From contig JBMNGO010000002.1 of the NCBI GenBank assembly GCA_050949885.1, positions 1 through 64,000 of the forward strand: a stretch of 64,000 bases of DNA. The letters are read 5' to 3'. Source of the DNA: JBMNGO01 sp050949885. Lineage in GTDB: Bacteria; Bacillota; Syntrophomonadia; Syntrophomonadales; Syntrophomonadaceae. This document shows, in pieces, positions 8,635 to 16,570 of the stretch. How positions within the stretch are numbered: the stretch's first letter is position 1; each line of letters opens with the position of its first letter. A program made the translations under genes and the position numbers. A model generated the notes under the pieces. The model was not told the DNA's origin. It saw nothing but the letters and a program-made list of their open reading frames with translations, and ran no database searches.

Positions 8635-9083
8635 GCTCCCACCGCCGATTCCCGTACCGCCTTGCTTAAGGCTGCGGTATCAAAGCCCGCCTCCGCATAG
8701 CCCCGCCAAATAATGTCGTAGTAATACCGGGAAGGAATACCCAGCGGCCTGCCTTCGTTCATGATGTATACCATTGTCGGTACCCATTGGCCGCCCAAAC
8801 GCACCTTGATCGTTTCCTTGCGGTATAGAATCGGATACCCTTCATATCGGTCCAGCGCTTCCTCATCTCGGGCGGTAATCTCCCAGAGCAGTACCGGAAC
8901 GCTGCCTCCCTTGCGTTTTTCTATCGTAGCCACCGCGCCAGCCTTGCCTCCTCTAAATAGCAACTGGTAGCCCTTTAACTTAGAACTTCCCAGCACCTTG
9001 GCGTCGGGGCAGCGGCAGGACATCTGCTCTCGGTTCAAATTGCTGCCGTATGCCAAATATATCTTATTAGTTTCCTTGCTCAT
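8631..9083 (-). CDS. Gamma-glutamylcyclotransferase-family (AIG2-like) protein
   Basis: A 150-residue enzyme of the GGCT/AIG2 fold, which releases 5-oxoproline from gamma-glutamyl amides or, in relatives, acts on gamma-glutamylamines. The substrate loop IYLAYGSNLN and the acidic segment WEITARDEEALDRYEGYP (with the expected catalytic glutamate) are both present, followed by YYDIIWRGYAEAGF. It lies next to an amidoligase gene, which would make the kind of amide bond a GGCT could break. This pairing is known from comparative studies of phage amidoligases. Confidence 0.85.
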   Translation of the reverse strand: MSKETNKIYLAYGSNLNREQMSCRCPDAKVLGSSKLKGYQLLFRGGKAGAVATIEKRKGGSVPVLLWEITARDEEALDRYEGYPILYRKETIKVRLGGQWVPTMVYIMNEGRPLGIPSRYYYDIIWRGYAEAGFDTAALSKAVRESAVGA

Positions 9084-9103
9084 CGTTTCTTCCTCCTTGC
9101 ACG

Positions 9104-9131
9104 GGCCACCCCAGGTTTACCTGGTGCGGCC
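9104..9131 (-). other. Imperfect hairpin upstream of GGCT gene
   Basis: A 12-bp stem with two mismatches (GGCCACCCCAGG facing CCTGGTGCGGCC, four-base loop) lies in the 95-bp gap between the amidoligase stop and the cyclotransferase start. There is no U-tract, so it is more likely an mRNA processing or translation-control structure than a terminator. The role is unknown. Confidence 0.35.
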
Positions 9132-9178
9132 TGTCCTGAAATGATTATCGTAAACGCCATAAGTGGGCGCCGCCTTAG

Positions 9179-10078
9179 CTATGCCGCGCGAAACCGCCAG
9201 GCCGCGGAACCTTCCAGGTGTTTGCAAAGGTGCTCGCGGCAGTTCTTGAACTCGTCCCCGATAAAACCGATGCGGTTCAAGTAGGTCCTCATGGCGAACT
9301 TTTCGTTTTCAACCTGAGGCTTTTTAGCGCTGGCGCTCTTTTGGGTCAAAGCCTGGTGGTTCAGCGCTAGGGCTAAAACTATGTAGCTCCTGATTTTTCC
9401 CGCGTGCAGCTCGCTGTTGAAGCCGCGAAGCTCAACCGTATGATTGCCGTTAAAAAAACTGTGCAGGTTCAAAAAATGGTACCTGCTATTGTGATAATGG
9501 CGGCCGCGGCTTTCGTTGTAACCCGCGTACCAGATATCCTCTATCGCCGCCATCGTCTTGGGTTTTAGCCGGTTCATTTTATCCACCAGGGTTGCGTCCA
9601 TCTTCTTGCAGAACCGCATCCTTTCCGGCTCTATCTGTAGGGCCTTGTAAAAAAGGTCGTTCTTGCTGGCGATGATGTTGATGAAGTTTCTGATGCTCCT
9701 GGCCGTATGGGTGGCGCCGTCCAGGTGAATGTGCATCCCGCAGGATGGGTTGGTGAAGGCTCCGGCTCTGCGAAGTTTCCTGACCAGTTCCTGCAGTGTT
9801 TCGATGTCCTCCCGGTAGGTAAGCACCGGGCTTACCAGCTCAACGCTGTATTCGCGCTCGGCGCTGATCCTTCTGCCGTTCACCTTAACTTCTCGGCGGA
9901 TGCTGGCGTCGCTCATAAACTTCCAGGCGCGTCCGTCCGGGGCATGTACCTTTTGGGTATCGTAGCTGTCCCGGCAGTTTTCGATCCTCCCGTTTAAAAA
10001 CTCCGCCGCCACCTCGGCGGCCTGGTTTCTGGTAATCCCGGTGAACTCAATCTCGATCCCAAATTTGGCGTTTAACAT
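9179..10078 (-). CDS. Phage amidoligase
   Basis: About 299 residues of the amidoligase family (carboxylate-amine ligases related to glutamine synthetase and ATP-grasp enzymes). Visible are the acidic strand FGIEIEFTG, the metal/nucleotide-binding CGMHIHLDGATHT, the conserved HFLNLHSFF...TVELRGFNSELHAGKI block and a C-terminal tail NEKFAMRTYLNRIGFIGDEF. The enzyme is expected to join an amino group to a peptide carboxylate. The true start at 10078 follows AAAGGAGCTTGAATAGC. The C-terminal ~45 residues closely resemble those of the protein at 10445-11104. Confidence 0.85.
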   Translation of the reverse strand: MLNAKFGIEIEFTGITRNQAAEVAAEFLNGRIENCRDSYDTQKVHAPDGRAWKFMSDASIRREVKVNGRRISAEREYSVELVSPVLTYREDIETLQELVRKLRRAGAFTNPSCGMHIHLDGATHTARSIRNFINIIASKNDLFYKALQIEPERMRFCKKMDATLVDKMNRLKPKTMAAIEDIWYAGYNESRGRHYHNSRYHFLNLHSFFNGNHTVELRGFNSELHAGKIRSYIVLALALNHQALTQKSASAKKPQVENEKFAMRTYLNRIGFIGDEFKNCREHLCKHLEGSAAWRFRAA

Positions 10079-10220
10079 GCTATTCAAGCTCCTTTCAGGT
10101 GTTTTTTCTTTGGTGTGTACATATATCACTCTGAAAGGGCTGTATAGCAAGGGATTTTAAGCTAAATACACCGCTGAAATCCGCAAAAAATAGGGCTTTT
10201 ATCGGGGCGGTTTCCTCTGG

Positions 10221-10448
10221 TTATTCTTCGAGTTTTCTTATCTCATCCTCGCCAAAAACTACCCCCAGCTCGCTGCCCGAGTCCCAGTCCACAAACACGG
10301 TGCCGGTATCGTCGATAAAGGATACTGTTCCCCGGTCGCCGGGTTTCAGTTTGGTGTAAGGGTCATCCATGCGGACCAGCTGAACCCGCGTACCAGGAGG
10401 ATAATTTGACCTCAGCGCCTTTAACATTTCCGGATGAATCTGCTTCAT
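10221..10448 (-). CDS. DUF4314-like phage protein
   Basis: A 75-residue protein with the DUF4314 layout: RSNYPPGTRVQLVRMDDPYTKLKPGDRGTVSFIDDTGTVFVDWDSGSELGVVFGEDE. It looks like a small SH3-type beta barrel. It regularly accompanies phage amidoligase genes and overlaps the upstream gene by 4 bp. The function is not established. Confidence 0.78.
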   Translation of the reverse strand: MKQIHPEMLKALRSNYPPGTRVQLVRMDDPYTKLKPGDRGTVSFIDDTGTVFVDWDSGSELGVVFGEDEIRKLEE

Positions 10449-11104
10449 GCTTCAGTCGCCTCCTCTGGGATACGCTGACCGTTTTTGAAAGCGGCGCTGC
10501 CGGTTAGCCTGGAGAGCAGAACCTTGCGTTCCTCTTTGTATTCCGGCCCGATAAATCCCAGGCGCAGCAGGAAGCAGCGAAAGGCGTATTTTTCGTTGTT
10601 ATAAGTCTTTTCGGTGGCCGTTACCCGCTGCTGGTTCTTGGCCATGGCGCAAAGCGCTCCGATGAAGCGGGCGTAGGCGTTGACTTCTTCCGCTGCAAGG
10701 CTGCCAGAGAACCAGGGGAAGCGCAGCTTATCCCCGGTTTGTTCGATGGGGAGCCGGTCTGTGCCCAGGGCTTTCTTAATAAGGGTTTCCTTGCTCTTAA
10801 CCAGCCGCTCCAGATTGGCGATGGCGGCTTCGGTAAAACCTTCCTTAGGCATCTCAATAACCAGTTCGCTTGGCGCTTCGAACTGAAATCCGCGCTTATC
10901 AAGCGCATTTAGCAGTTCATCAATCTGTGCATCGCCGTTTTCTTCATCGAAACAAAGGGAGCCGTCTTTGCTAATGGTAAATTTACCGATTACATAGGCA
11001 AAGGTCGGGACTCCCTGGTATTGGGGAGTGATACCCAAAATTTCACCGATTGTCATGGCCAGCTCTCTGCGCCTGGCGCCGGTAACGTTAAATTTAATCT
11101 CCAT
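10445..11104 (-). CDS. Phage 'virulence-related' family protein of unknown function
   Basis: About 219 residues. Proteins like this are commonly labelled virulence-related in phage genomes, without experimental basis known to me. No enzymatic motif is visible. It begins MEIKFNVTGARRRELAMTIG after a GAAAGGTGG ribosome site (11104 preferred over the ATG at 11161). The C-terminal 45 residues (NEKYAFRCFLLRLGFIGPEYKEERKVLL...GSAAF) match the amidoligase C-terminus nearly position by position, suggesting the two bind the same partner. It is followed by DUF4314 and the amidoligase in a coupled cluster. Confidence 0.65.
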   Translation of the reverse strand: MEIKFNVTGARRRELAMTIGEILGITPQYQGVPTFAYVIGKFTISKDGSLCFDEENGDAQIDELLNALDKRGFQFEAPSELVIEMPKEGFTEAAIANLERLVKSKETLIKKALGTDRLPIEQTGDKLRFPWFSGSLAAEEVNAYARFIGALCAMAKNQQRVTATEKTYNNEKYAFRCFLLRLGFIGPEYKEERKVLLSRLTGSAAFKNGQRIPEEATEA

Positions 11105-11170
11105 GGTATCGACCACCTTTCTTTTTTGGTAGTCATATACATCCCTCAAAACCTGTGCCATATCAAGCCT

Positions 11171-12397
11171 TTACACCAGCTTTTGGGCTTTTGCAAAAGG
11201 TATTTTTTGACCCCGGCGGATTAGTAAAACATCAGTATCTAAGCCCTTAAACTCGATGTAGCGCTTCACGATAACGTCGCAGAATTTTTCATCCAGTTCC
11301 GCAGTGTGGCAAATCCTGCCGGTCTGCTCACAGGCGATAAGGGTAGAGCCGCTGCCGCCAAAGGGATCCAAAACAATGGCGTTGGTCAGGCTGCTGTTGA
11401 TGATCGGGTAAGCCACCAAAGCCACCGGCTTCATGGTGGGATGATGCTTGCTCTTGCTGGGTCTATCAAAGCTCCAGGTAGTGCGCTGTTTGCGGTCGGC
11501 GTACCATTTATGACCGGCGGTCGGCTTCCAGCCCACCAGGATGGGTTCGTGATTGTACTGATAGTCGCACCGGCCCAGCACCGGCGAATTCTTAACCCAG
11601 ATGCAGGTCTGGTGGCAGAAGAAACCGGCTTCTGTAAAAGCGGTCCGGAAGTTTACCGTTTCGCGGTCGGCGTGAAATACATAGATACTGCCGCCATCCT
11701 CCAGGTTTTCATACATGCGGCGGTAGGCCGCCAGCAGGAAGGCATGGAACTTGGCGCTTTCCATATTGTCGTTTTGAATGGTACCGGCGCTTCCCTCATA
11801 AGCGACGTTATATGGCGGGTCGGTCACCACCAGGTCGGCTTTTCTGCCATCCATTAGCGGGGTAAAGGTCTCCGCTTTGGTACTGTCACCACAGATAAGG
11901 CGATGCGGTCCTAAAAGCCATAAATCACCCGGCCGGGAGATGGGGTTTTCAGGAGGCGGCTCATCGAACGCATCCTCCTTGATACCACCCAACACATCAT
12001 CCCTAAACAGCGCGTCTAATTCCGCCACGTCAAAGCCGGTAAGGGAAACGTCAAAACCATCCTCATTTAAGTCCCTTAGCAGATCAGTTAACATCGGGAT
12101 GTCAAATTCGCCAGTGATCTTGTTAAGCGCCACATTCAGCGCCTTTTCCCGCTCATCGTCCAGGTCGACAACCACACAGTCGATTTCCTTAACGCCAAGG
12201 GCAATTAATACTTTGTAGCGCTGATGGCCGCCGACGATGTTGCCGGTATGCCGGTTCCAGATAATAGGCTCGACATAGCCGAATTCCTCAATGCTCCGGC
12301 GCAGCTTTTCATATTCCGTATCCCCGGGGTTTAAGTCCTTGCGCGGGTTATATTGGGCCGCTTTGATTTGTGCAGCGGATATTTTTTGGATGTTCAT
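11171..12397 (-). CDS. ParB-domain/DNA methyltransferase fusion (DPPY type)
   Basis: A 408-residue protein. Residues 1-130 are a ParB-like N-terminal domain (YNPRKDLNPGDTEYEKL, IVGGHQRYKVL is the GxxR signature). Residues ~160-395 are a beta-class DNA methyltransferase with catalytic motif IV TDPPYNVAYEG first and the SAM-binding motif LDPFGGSGSTLIACE last. DPPY indicates an exocyclic amine target, most likely N6-adenine. There is no paired restriction gene; it probably protects phage DNA or regulates packaging or expression. It is a paralogue of the next gene upstream and starts one base after its stop. Confidence 0.88.
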   Translation of the reverse strand: MNIQKISAAQIKAAQYNPRKDLNPGDTEYEKLRRSIEEFGYVEPIIWNRHTGNIVGGHQRYKVLIALGVKEIDCVVVDLDDEREKALNVALNKITGEFDIPMLTDLLRDLNEDGFDVSLTGFDVAELDALFRDDVLGGIKEDAFDEPPPENPISRPGDLWLLGPHRLICGDSTKAETFTPLMDGRKADLVVTDPPYNVAYEGSAGTIQNDNMESAKFHAFLLAAYRRMYENLEDGGSIYVFHADRETVNFRTAFTEAGFFCHQTCIWVKNSPVLGRCDYQYNHEPILVGWKPTAGHKWYADRKQRTTWSFDRPSKSKHHPTMKPVALVAYPIINSSLTNAIVLDPFGGSGSTLIACEQTGRICHTAELDEKFCDVIVKRYIEFKGLDTDVLLIRRGQKIPFAKAQKLV

Positions 12398-12398
12398 A

Positions 12399-13697
12399 TT
12401 ACGCCTCCAATTTGACTGCCTTCTTCCCGGTAAACTCCTCCCAGCGTTTAACCGCTAGGTCGCAGTAAACCGGGGATAGCTCCATGGCATAGCAGAGGCG
12501 TTCCGTCTGCTCGGCCGCGATAATGGTGGTGCCGCTGCCGGAAAAGGGCTCCAGAACAATACCGCCTTTGTCGCTGTGCATCTTGATGCAGCGCCAGGGC
12601 AGCTCCACCGGGAACATGGCCGGATGTTCTTTGTTGGCCCTGACCGTTGTCATTTCCCAGATGCCGGCGTAGCCCCATTTCTTGCGCTCCTCTTTGGTAA
12701 GCCGTTTTACAAATTTATAGCTGTGCCCGGCAAAAGCGGACAGCCACAAATATTCCTGGTCGTTGTATTCCTCGGCCTCGCCGTTCTGGCTGAAGGAGGA
12801 GATATACTCATACTGCTGCACCGGCTTGTTGGAAACCAGGTGGTATGGCCCGACGCCAAAGTTCATGCCCTGCTTCTTCCAGACGCGGATCCAGATCGGG
12901 CGGTAGCCGTTATCGGCAAACATATTGACGCTGTACACGCTGGTGGGCTCGATAAACTGGGACCCGGTGGCGTAAAGATCGCCCAGGTTCCAGCAGACTA
13001 TGTTTGCGTGCCGGCATACGTTTTTTATTACCGGCTTCATGGTGGCAAGCCAGGGATCAATGCCCTTTTGCTCGTATTCCTTGCCTACCCCGTAAGGCGG
13101 AGAGGTAACCGCCACCTGGGCGCGCCGGCCTTCCATCAGCCTTTCAAAATCCGCTGCTGATGTGCTGTCCCCGCACATCAAACGGTGATTGCCTAAAAGC
13201 CAGATGTCCCCCGGCCGGGTAAGGGCGCCTTCCGCCTCGATGCGCTCCTTTTCCCGGTCCACATCGAAGTCGTCCTGCACCGCATCCTTGGCGTAAAACT
13301 TATTGAGCAGCTCGTCTATCTCTGCGGCGTCAAAACCGGTCAGGGACACGTCAAAGGCTCCGGCGTCAAGATCAGCCATCACTTCCGCCAGCTTGTTCTC
13401 GTCCCATTCGCCCTGGATTTTGTTCAGGGCGATATTTAAGGCCTTTTCCCTCTGCTCGTCTAAATCCACCACTACACAGTCGATTTCCGTATGCCCGTAT
13501 TCCAGCAGAATCTTCAGGCGCTGGTGGCCTGACACCACGTTGCCGGTCCGCTTGTTCCAAACGATCAATTCCACACAGCCGAATTCCTCAATGGATCTTT
13601 TTAGTTTTTCATATTCCTTGTCCCCCGGCCTTAAATCTTTGCGAGGATTATATGCCGCGGGGTTTAATCTCTCGGCTTTTATTCTTTGTATCCGCAA
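12399..13697 (-). CDS. ParB-domain/DNA methyltransferase fusion (SPPY type)
   Basis: About 432 residues, with the same architecture as its downstream neighbour. It has a ParB-like domain (YNPRKDLRPGDKEYEKL, VVSGHQRLKILLEYGHTE) and then a beta-class methyltransferase, with SPPYGVGKEYEQ as motif IV and LEPFSGSGTTIIAAEQ as the SAM site. SPPY is more usual for N4-cytosine methylases, so the twin genes may mark different bases. A TTG at 13697, with AAGGTGG upstream and two bases after the terminase stop, is the most sensible start; an ATG at 13745 would overlap terS by 47 bp. Confidence 0.85.
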   Translation of the reverse strand: MRIQRIKAERLNPAAYNPRKDLRPGDKEYEKLKRSIEEFGCVELIVWNKRTGNVVSGHQRLKILLEYGHTEIDCVVVDLDEQREKALNIALNKIQGEWDENKLAEVMADLDAGAFDVSLTGFDAAEIDELLNKFYAKDAVQDDFDVDREKERIEAEGALTRPGDIWLLGNHRLMCGDSTSAADFERLMEGRRAQVAVTSPPYGVGKEYEQKGIDPWLATMKPVIKNVCRHANIVCWNLGDLYATGSQFIEPTSVYSVNMFADNGYRPIWIRVWKKQGMNFGVGPYHLVSNKPVQQYEYISSFSQNGEAEEYNDQEYLWLSAFAGHSYKFVKRLTKEERKKWGYAGIWEMTTVRANKEHPAMFPVELPWRCIKMHSDKGGIVLEPFSGSGTTIIAAEQTERLCYAMELSPVYCDLAVKRWEEFTGKKAVKLEA

Positions 13698-13698
13698 T

Positions 13699-14241
13699 TT
13701 AACCACCTTTTCTGGCTGAGAGCAGCCGCTCCATAACATCGTCATGAGGATTTGCGCCTTTGTAATCGGTTGCGCAGTTCTCCCTTACCACCTGATATAT
13801 CTGATACCAGATGTTGTTGGCCTGCTTCATAAAGCTCTGGCTCATAGCCACATAGGGGGAGGGAATGGCGTTGCCGGTGGTGGGGTGCTTGGCTAAAAAG
13901 CCGAACTCGGTAATACACTCCTCACACTGGATCCAGCGGGATACGCTCATGGCGTACTGCTCCAAAAGCTGGGCGGGAATCAGGTGCGCGCACCTTCGCT
14001 CATAGAGCCACTGCCAGGTTTTTTCGTATATTTCCACCGCCAGCATTCCCTTGCCGTTTTTCTGCTTAGCGGCCAGGTACTCCCGGGGCGGGGGCATTAC
14101 CTGCCCTTCCAAATCGGCGGTATCGGTAAACTCCACCACGGTAAGCCGGCGCTTGCCGGGGTTGCCTTCCAGTATCTTATCCGCCAGCGGTTTCTTCTTG
14201 TTTCCCGCCCCAATCCGCGGGCCGCCATGCCCGTTGGCCAT
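13699..14241 (-). CDS. P27-family small terminase subunit
   Basis: A 180-residue DNA-recognition subunit of the packaging terminase. The basic start HGGPRIGAGNKKKPLADKILEGNPGKR and the helical core (YEKTWQWLYERRCAHLIPAQLLEQYAMSV) are typical of the P27/TerS family. In HK97-like phages TerL normally follows directly. Here about 5 kb of methylases, amidoligase and GGCT genes are inserted between the two terminase subunits. Confidence 0.85.
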   Translation of the reverse strand: MANGHGGPRIGAGNKKKPLADKILEGNPGKRRLTVVEFTDTADLEGQVMPPPREYLAAKQKNGKGMLAVEIYEKTWQWLYERRCAHLIPAQLLEQYAMSVSRWIQCEECITEFGFLAKHPTTGNAIPSPYVAMSQSFMKQANNIWYQIYQVVRENCATDYKGANPHDDVMERLLSARKGG

Positions 14242-14276
14242 TCCTCATCACCTGCCTTCACCAAACCATAAAAACA

Positions 14277-14295
14277 GGGGGCTATACCCCCTTTT
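14277..14295. terminator. G/C hairpin with T-run, possible terminator
   Basis: Five G, CTATA loop, five C, then TTTT on the plus strand and AAAA before it, so it could work in both directions. It lies 36 bp upstream of terS and faces the toxin-antitoxin pair on the opposite strand. The stem is short; moderate support only. Confidence 0.4.
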
Positions 14296-14387
14296 GAAAC
14301 CGCGAATTTTCGCGCGTGACCCGCCGCCCGTTCTCCGGGGCAGGGCTGTAGAGATTTTGACCCCCCTAGCCTTGAGTTTTCTTTGTT

Positions 14388-14410
14388 TCTTTGATAGTAT
14401 TAATCAAAGA
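14388..14410 (+). promoter_or_regulatory. Palindrome TCTTTGAT-N7-ATCAAAGA, probable TA operator
   Basis: A perfect 8-bp inverted repeat with a 7-bp spacer stands 30 bp upstream of a TATAAT box. It is the only sizeable palindrome before the plus-strand toxin-antitoxin pair. AbrB/MazE-like antitoxins usually repress their own promoter through such sites. Confidence 0.5.
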
Positions 14411-14439
14411 TTCTTTGTATGCTTTCTGTTGGATTAACA

Positions 14440-14445
14440 TATAAT
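14440..14445 (+). promoter_or_regulatory. -10 box of the toxin-antitoxin promoter
   Basis: A consensus TATAAT with TTGTAT about 19 bp upstream as a weak -35. Transcription would begin near 14452, ahead of the AAAGGAG ribosome site that serves the ATG at 14497. This favours that ATG over the upstream GTG at 14464. Confidence 0.5.
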
Positions 14446-14496
14446 ACCAAAGGAGGAGTACAAGTGCCGCGAGTAAAAATTAAAGGAGAAAATCCT

Positions 14497-14838
14497 ATGA
14501 TAAAAAAACGTATCTCGGTATCTCAGAAACGCCAGATAACCATACCGATTGAGTTCTATAACAGCGTCGGCATTGATAAGGAAGTAGAATGCTATGTCCA
14601 AAACAATGCCATCATCATCCGTCCCATCCGGGAAAGCAGCGGAGAATTTGACGAACAGATCTTGGCCGATTTAATAGCACAAGGGCTGTCAGGACAAGAA
14701 CTGCTTGATAAGTTTAAGGAAACCCGACGCCAAATCCGTCCCGCTGTGGAACGCTTGCTTGATGAAGCCCGTCTTGCTGCTCAGGGCCAAGCATCGAGCA
14801 AAACTTATGAAGATGTTTTTGGCCCGGAGGCGGACTGA
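14497..14838 (+). CDS. AbrB/SpoVT-type antitoxin
   Basis: About 113 residues. The N-terminal 45 residues form a swapped-hairpin AbrB domain (MIKKRISVSQKRQITIPIEFYNSVGI, IIIRPI). The rest is helical and acidic (DEQILADLIAQGLSGQELLDKFKE) and should bind the toxin. The stop overlaps the toxin start (TGATG). One of the very few plus-strand genes in the prophage, so it has its own promoter. Confidence 0.8.
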   Translation: MIKKRISVSQKRQITIPIEFYNSVGIDKEVECYVQNNAIIIRPIRESSGEFDEQILADLIAQGLSGQELLDKFKETRRQIRPAVERLLDEARLAAQGQASSKTYEDVFGPEAD

Positions 14839-15128
14839 TGACCAAATTAGTCATTCTGCCTCCCGCAGCTCGCTATTTCAAAAAGCTAAAAGAGAAACCG
14901 CTGAAAGACAAATTCCAGGCCGTCATTGACCAGCTTCTGCTAGATCCCTATTTTGGTGAACCTAAAACCGGTGATCTTAGCGGCGTATATTGCTGTGATG
15001 TCTTCCACAATAAAACCAACTACGAGTTGGCCTATACCATTGTTGAAGAAGATGACGAAACCGTAGTCGTGATACTTGCGGGTACCCGTGAAAACTTCTA
15101 TAAAGAACTGAAGCGGCACATGAAATAA
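14838..15128 (+). CDS. RelE-superfamily toxin
   Basis: A 96-residue protein following the antitoxin with a 1-bp overlap. Features are LVILPPAARYFKKLKEKPLKDKFQAVIDQLLLDPYFGEPKTGDLSGVYCCDV, then NYELAYTIVEEDDETVVVILAGTRENFYKELKR, the strand pattern of RelE/ParE/YoeB-type toxins. It probably acts on ribosome-bound mRNA or on gyrase; the sequence does not decide which. Confidence 0.8.
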   Translation: MTKLVILPPAARYFKKLKEKPLKDKFQAVIDQLLLDPYFGEPKTGDLSGVYCCDVFHNKTNYELAYTIVEEDDETVVVILAGTRENFYKELKRHMK

Positions 15129-15167
15129 TGATGCCAATTCTTAGCCATCGCTTTGTGATATATCTCT

Positions 15168-15531
15168 TTACCCCCAGCGGCCGCCTTCCTTAGCTGTTAT
15201 GGTTGAGTGGCAGCTAGTGCATAACGCCATGAGATTATCCGCTGCATGGGTTCCACCCCTTGAAAGCGGTACAACATGGTGCACCTCCTCAGCTGGTGTC
15301 AATTTACCTTCCTTCTGACACCTTTCACAAAGCGGGATGCTCATTTATATACCGGTCGCGGATTCGCTTCCATCTCCTGCCGTAGTGTTTGCGAGTGGCC
15401 GGATCGCGCTCGTATTTGTTGTAATGGTCATCTATTGTTTTTTGATGTTCCTCGCAGAAGCGTCCCTCCGTCAGCTTCGGGCAGCCGGGATAGCTGCAGG
15501 GCCGTTTCGGTTTATATGGCAATATGCTCAT
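15168..15531 (-). pseudogene. Phage HNH endonuclease, frameshifted
   Basis: Packaging-associated HNH nuclease normally found just before terS. The first 68 codons (CSYPGCPKLTEGRFCEEHQ, YGRRWKRIRDRYINEHP) end at a TGA. One base further in, the frame resumes with CERCQKEGKLTPAEEVHHVVPLSRGGTHAADNLMALCTSCH, which holds the HH/N/CxxC catalytic core and ends at 15168. A single lost base near 15342 explains both halves. The core residues all survive, so the damage looks recent or may be a sequencing error. Confidence 0.85.
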
Positions 15532-15601
15532 CTCCGTTCAGGCATGAAAAAAGCCCTCGCCAGTTCATCCCGCGAAGGCTTGTTTATACTCTTTTACGAT
15601 A

Positions 15602-16054
15602 CTATTTTACCACCATCGCAACTCTCTTTTTATCAACTTTACTCTCCTCTTTGCAAGACTCGATGCATTTTAGTGCTTTCTCATGCATCCTGAAGGCATA
15701 TTGCAGGCTGTAACCCATATCAACCGCAATCTGCTCCCACGTCTTGAAGCAGAGATAGCGAAGTTCCAAAAGTGTCTGGTATTCCGGATTCTCAATCCTT
15801 TTAATTATCGTCACGATATCACGCTTCAAATCCACCAGGGTATCGATGTCATGATTGATCTCGTTCTCCAGATCAATCATCTTGCAGATGATGGTTTCCA
15901 TGGAGCCGGTGTTTCTATTGGGTTTGTGGGGCATATCCGACAGGGTTGCCGTTGCCTTGGACGCCAGTTCCCTGAGGGAGGCGACCTGCTCCAGCTTGCT
16001 GTTGATGCGCTGGTCGATGCGGTAAGCCTGGGTCAGGTACTCCTTAACAGTCAT
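15602..16054 (-). CDS. DUF1492/sigma-like phage late regulator
   Basis: About 150 residues. A helical N-terminal region (YRIDQRINSKLEQVASLRELA, MIDLENEINHDIDTLVDLKRDI) leads to a C-terminal helix-turn-helix (LELRYLCFKTWEQIAVDMGYSLQYAFRMHEKALK) like region 4 of sigma factors. Such DUF1492/ArpU/RinA-like proteins switch on late (packaging and structural) genes in Firmicutes phages. Its position just before HNH-terS fits. Overlaps the preceding small gene. Confidence 0.72.
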   Translation of the reverse strand: MTVKEYLTQAYRIDQRINSKLEQVASLRELASKATATLSDMPHKPNRNTGSMETIICKMIDLENEINHDIDTLVDLKRDIVTIIKRIENPEYQTLLELRYLCFKTWEQIAVDMGYSLQYAFRMHEKALKCIESCKEESKVDKKRVAMVVK

Positions 16055-16280
16055 TGCCGTCACCGCCTTGAAGCCAGGGCATCTTGCCGCGGTAATAAGT
16101 ATCAGCGATATGCTTCTGGTAATCTTTGTCCAGGCTGGCCAGCCTGGCGTTGGCTTTTCTTAGGGATTCCGCCGCTTCCTTTGGGGTTTTAAAGAAGGAA
16201 CAGTCAGATCCGGGACATTCATAAACAGTAAGTATCCGGCAGCGGTTATGGCCGCCTAAAGCAAAACATTTATTCTCCAT
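16044..16280 (-). CDS. Small cysteine-rich phage protein
   Basis: A 78-residue protein with four cysteines in the first 28 residues (NKCFALGGHNRCRILTVYECPGSDCSFF), suggesting a zinc site, then a helical tail (AAESLRKANARLASLDKDYQ). No named family recognised. It is encoded between the VRR-NUC nuclease and the late regulator and overlaps the latter, so it belongs to the early/late switch segment. Confidence 0.6.
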   Translation of the reverse strand: MENKCFALGGHNRCRILTVYECPGSDCSFFKTPKEAAESLRKANARLASLDKDYQKHIADTYYRGKMPWLQGGDGNDC

Positions 16281-16285
16281 AAAGG

Positions 16286-16570
16286 CTACACCTCCAAGTT
16301 GGCGAGAATGGATTTAACCTCCTCGACGCTTGAAACCTTGTAGGCTTTGCCCTTTGCGTCTTTGATTCTTTGTATCGTTGCTTCCTGAAGCTTAGTCAGA
16401 TTCCCCGACGGTTGTTTAACCTCAAAGGCGACAAACCGCCCGCTGATGCAGCAGATGATGTCAGGGAGACCGGCTGTGCCGTACATGCCGCCATGCTCTT
16501 TAAAGCAGAAGCAGTCCGGAACAGTCTTTAGATGCCGCATTATCGCGGCTACTATTTGTTTTTCGGCCAT
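16286..16570 (-). CDS. VRR-NUC domain nuclease
   Basis: About 94 residues, a stand-alone VRR-NUC (PD-(D/E)xK-like) nuclease. The signature is GLPDIICCISGRFVAFEVKQPSGNLTKLQ, with the D and E-x-K catalytic residues, and a closing VSSVEEVKSIL. Phage versions sit beside primase-helicase genes, as here, and are thought to resolve replication structures. ATG at 16570 preferred; a GTG three codons upstream is possible. Confidence 0.85.
   Translation of the reverse strand: MAEKQIVAAIMRHLKTVPDCFCFKEHGGMYGTAGLPDIICCISGRFVAFEVKQPSGNLTKLQEATIQRIKDAKGKAYKVSSVEEVKSILANLEV

Noticed and set aside
12576..13160. Plus-strand 194-codon frame inside a methyltransferase gene
   Set aside because: Antisense shadow; the minus-strand methylase carries all conserved motifs.
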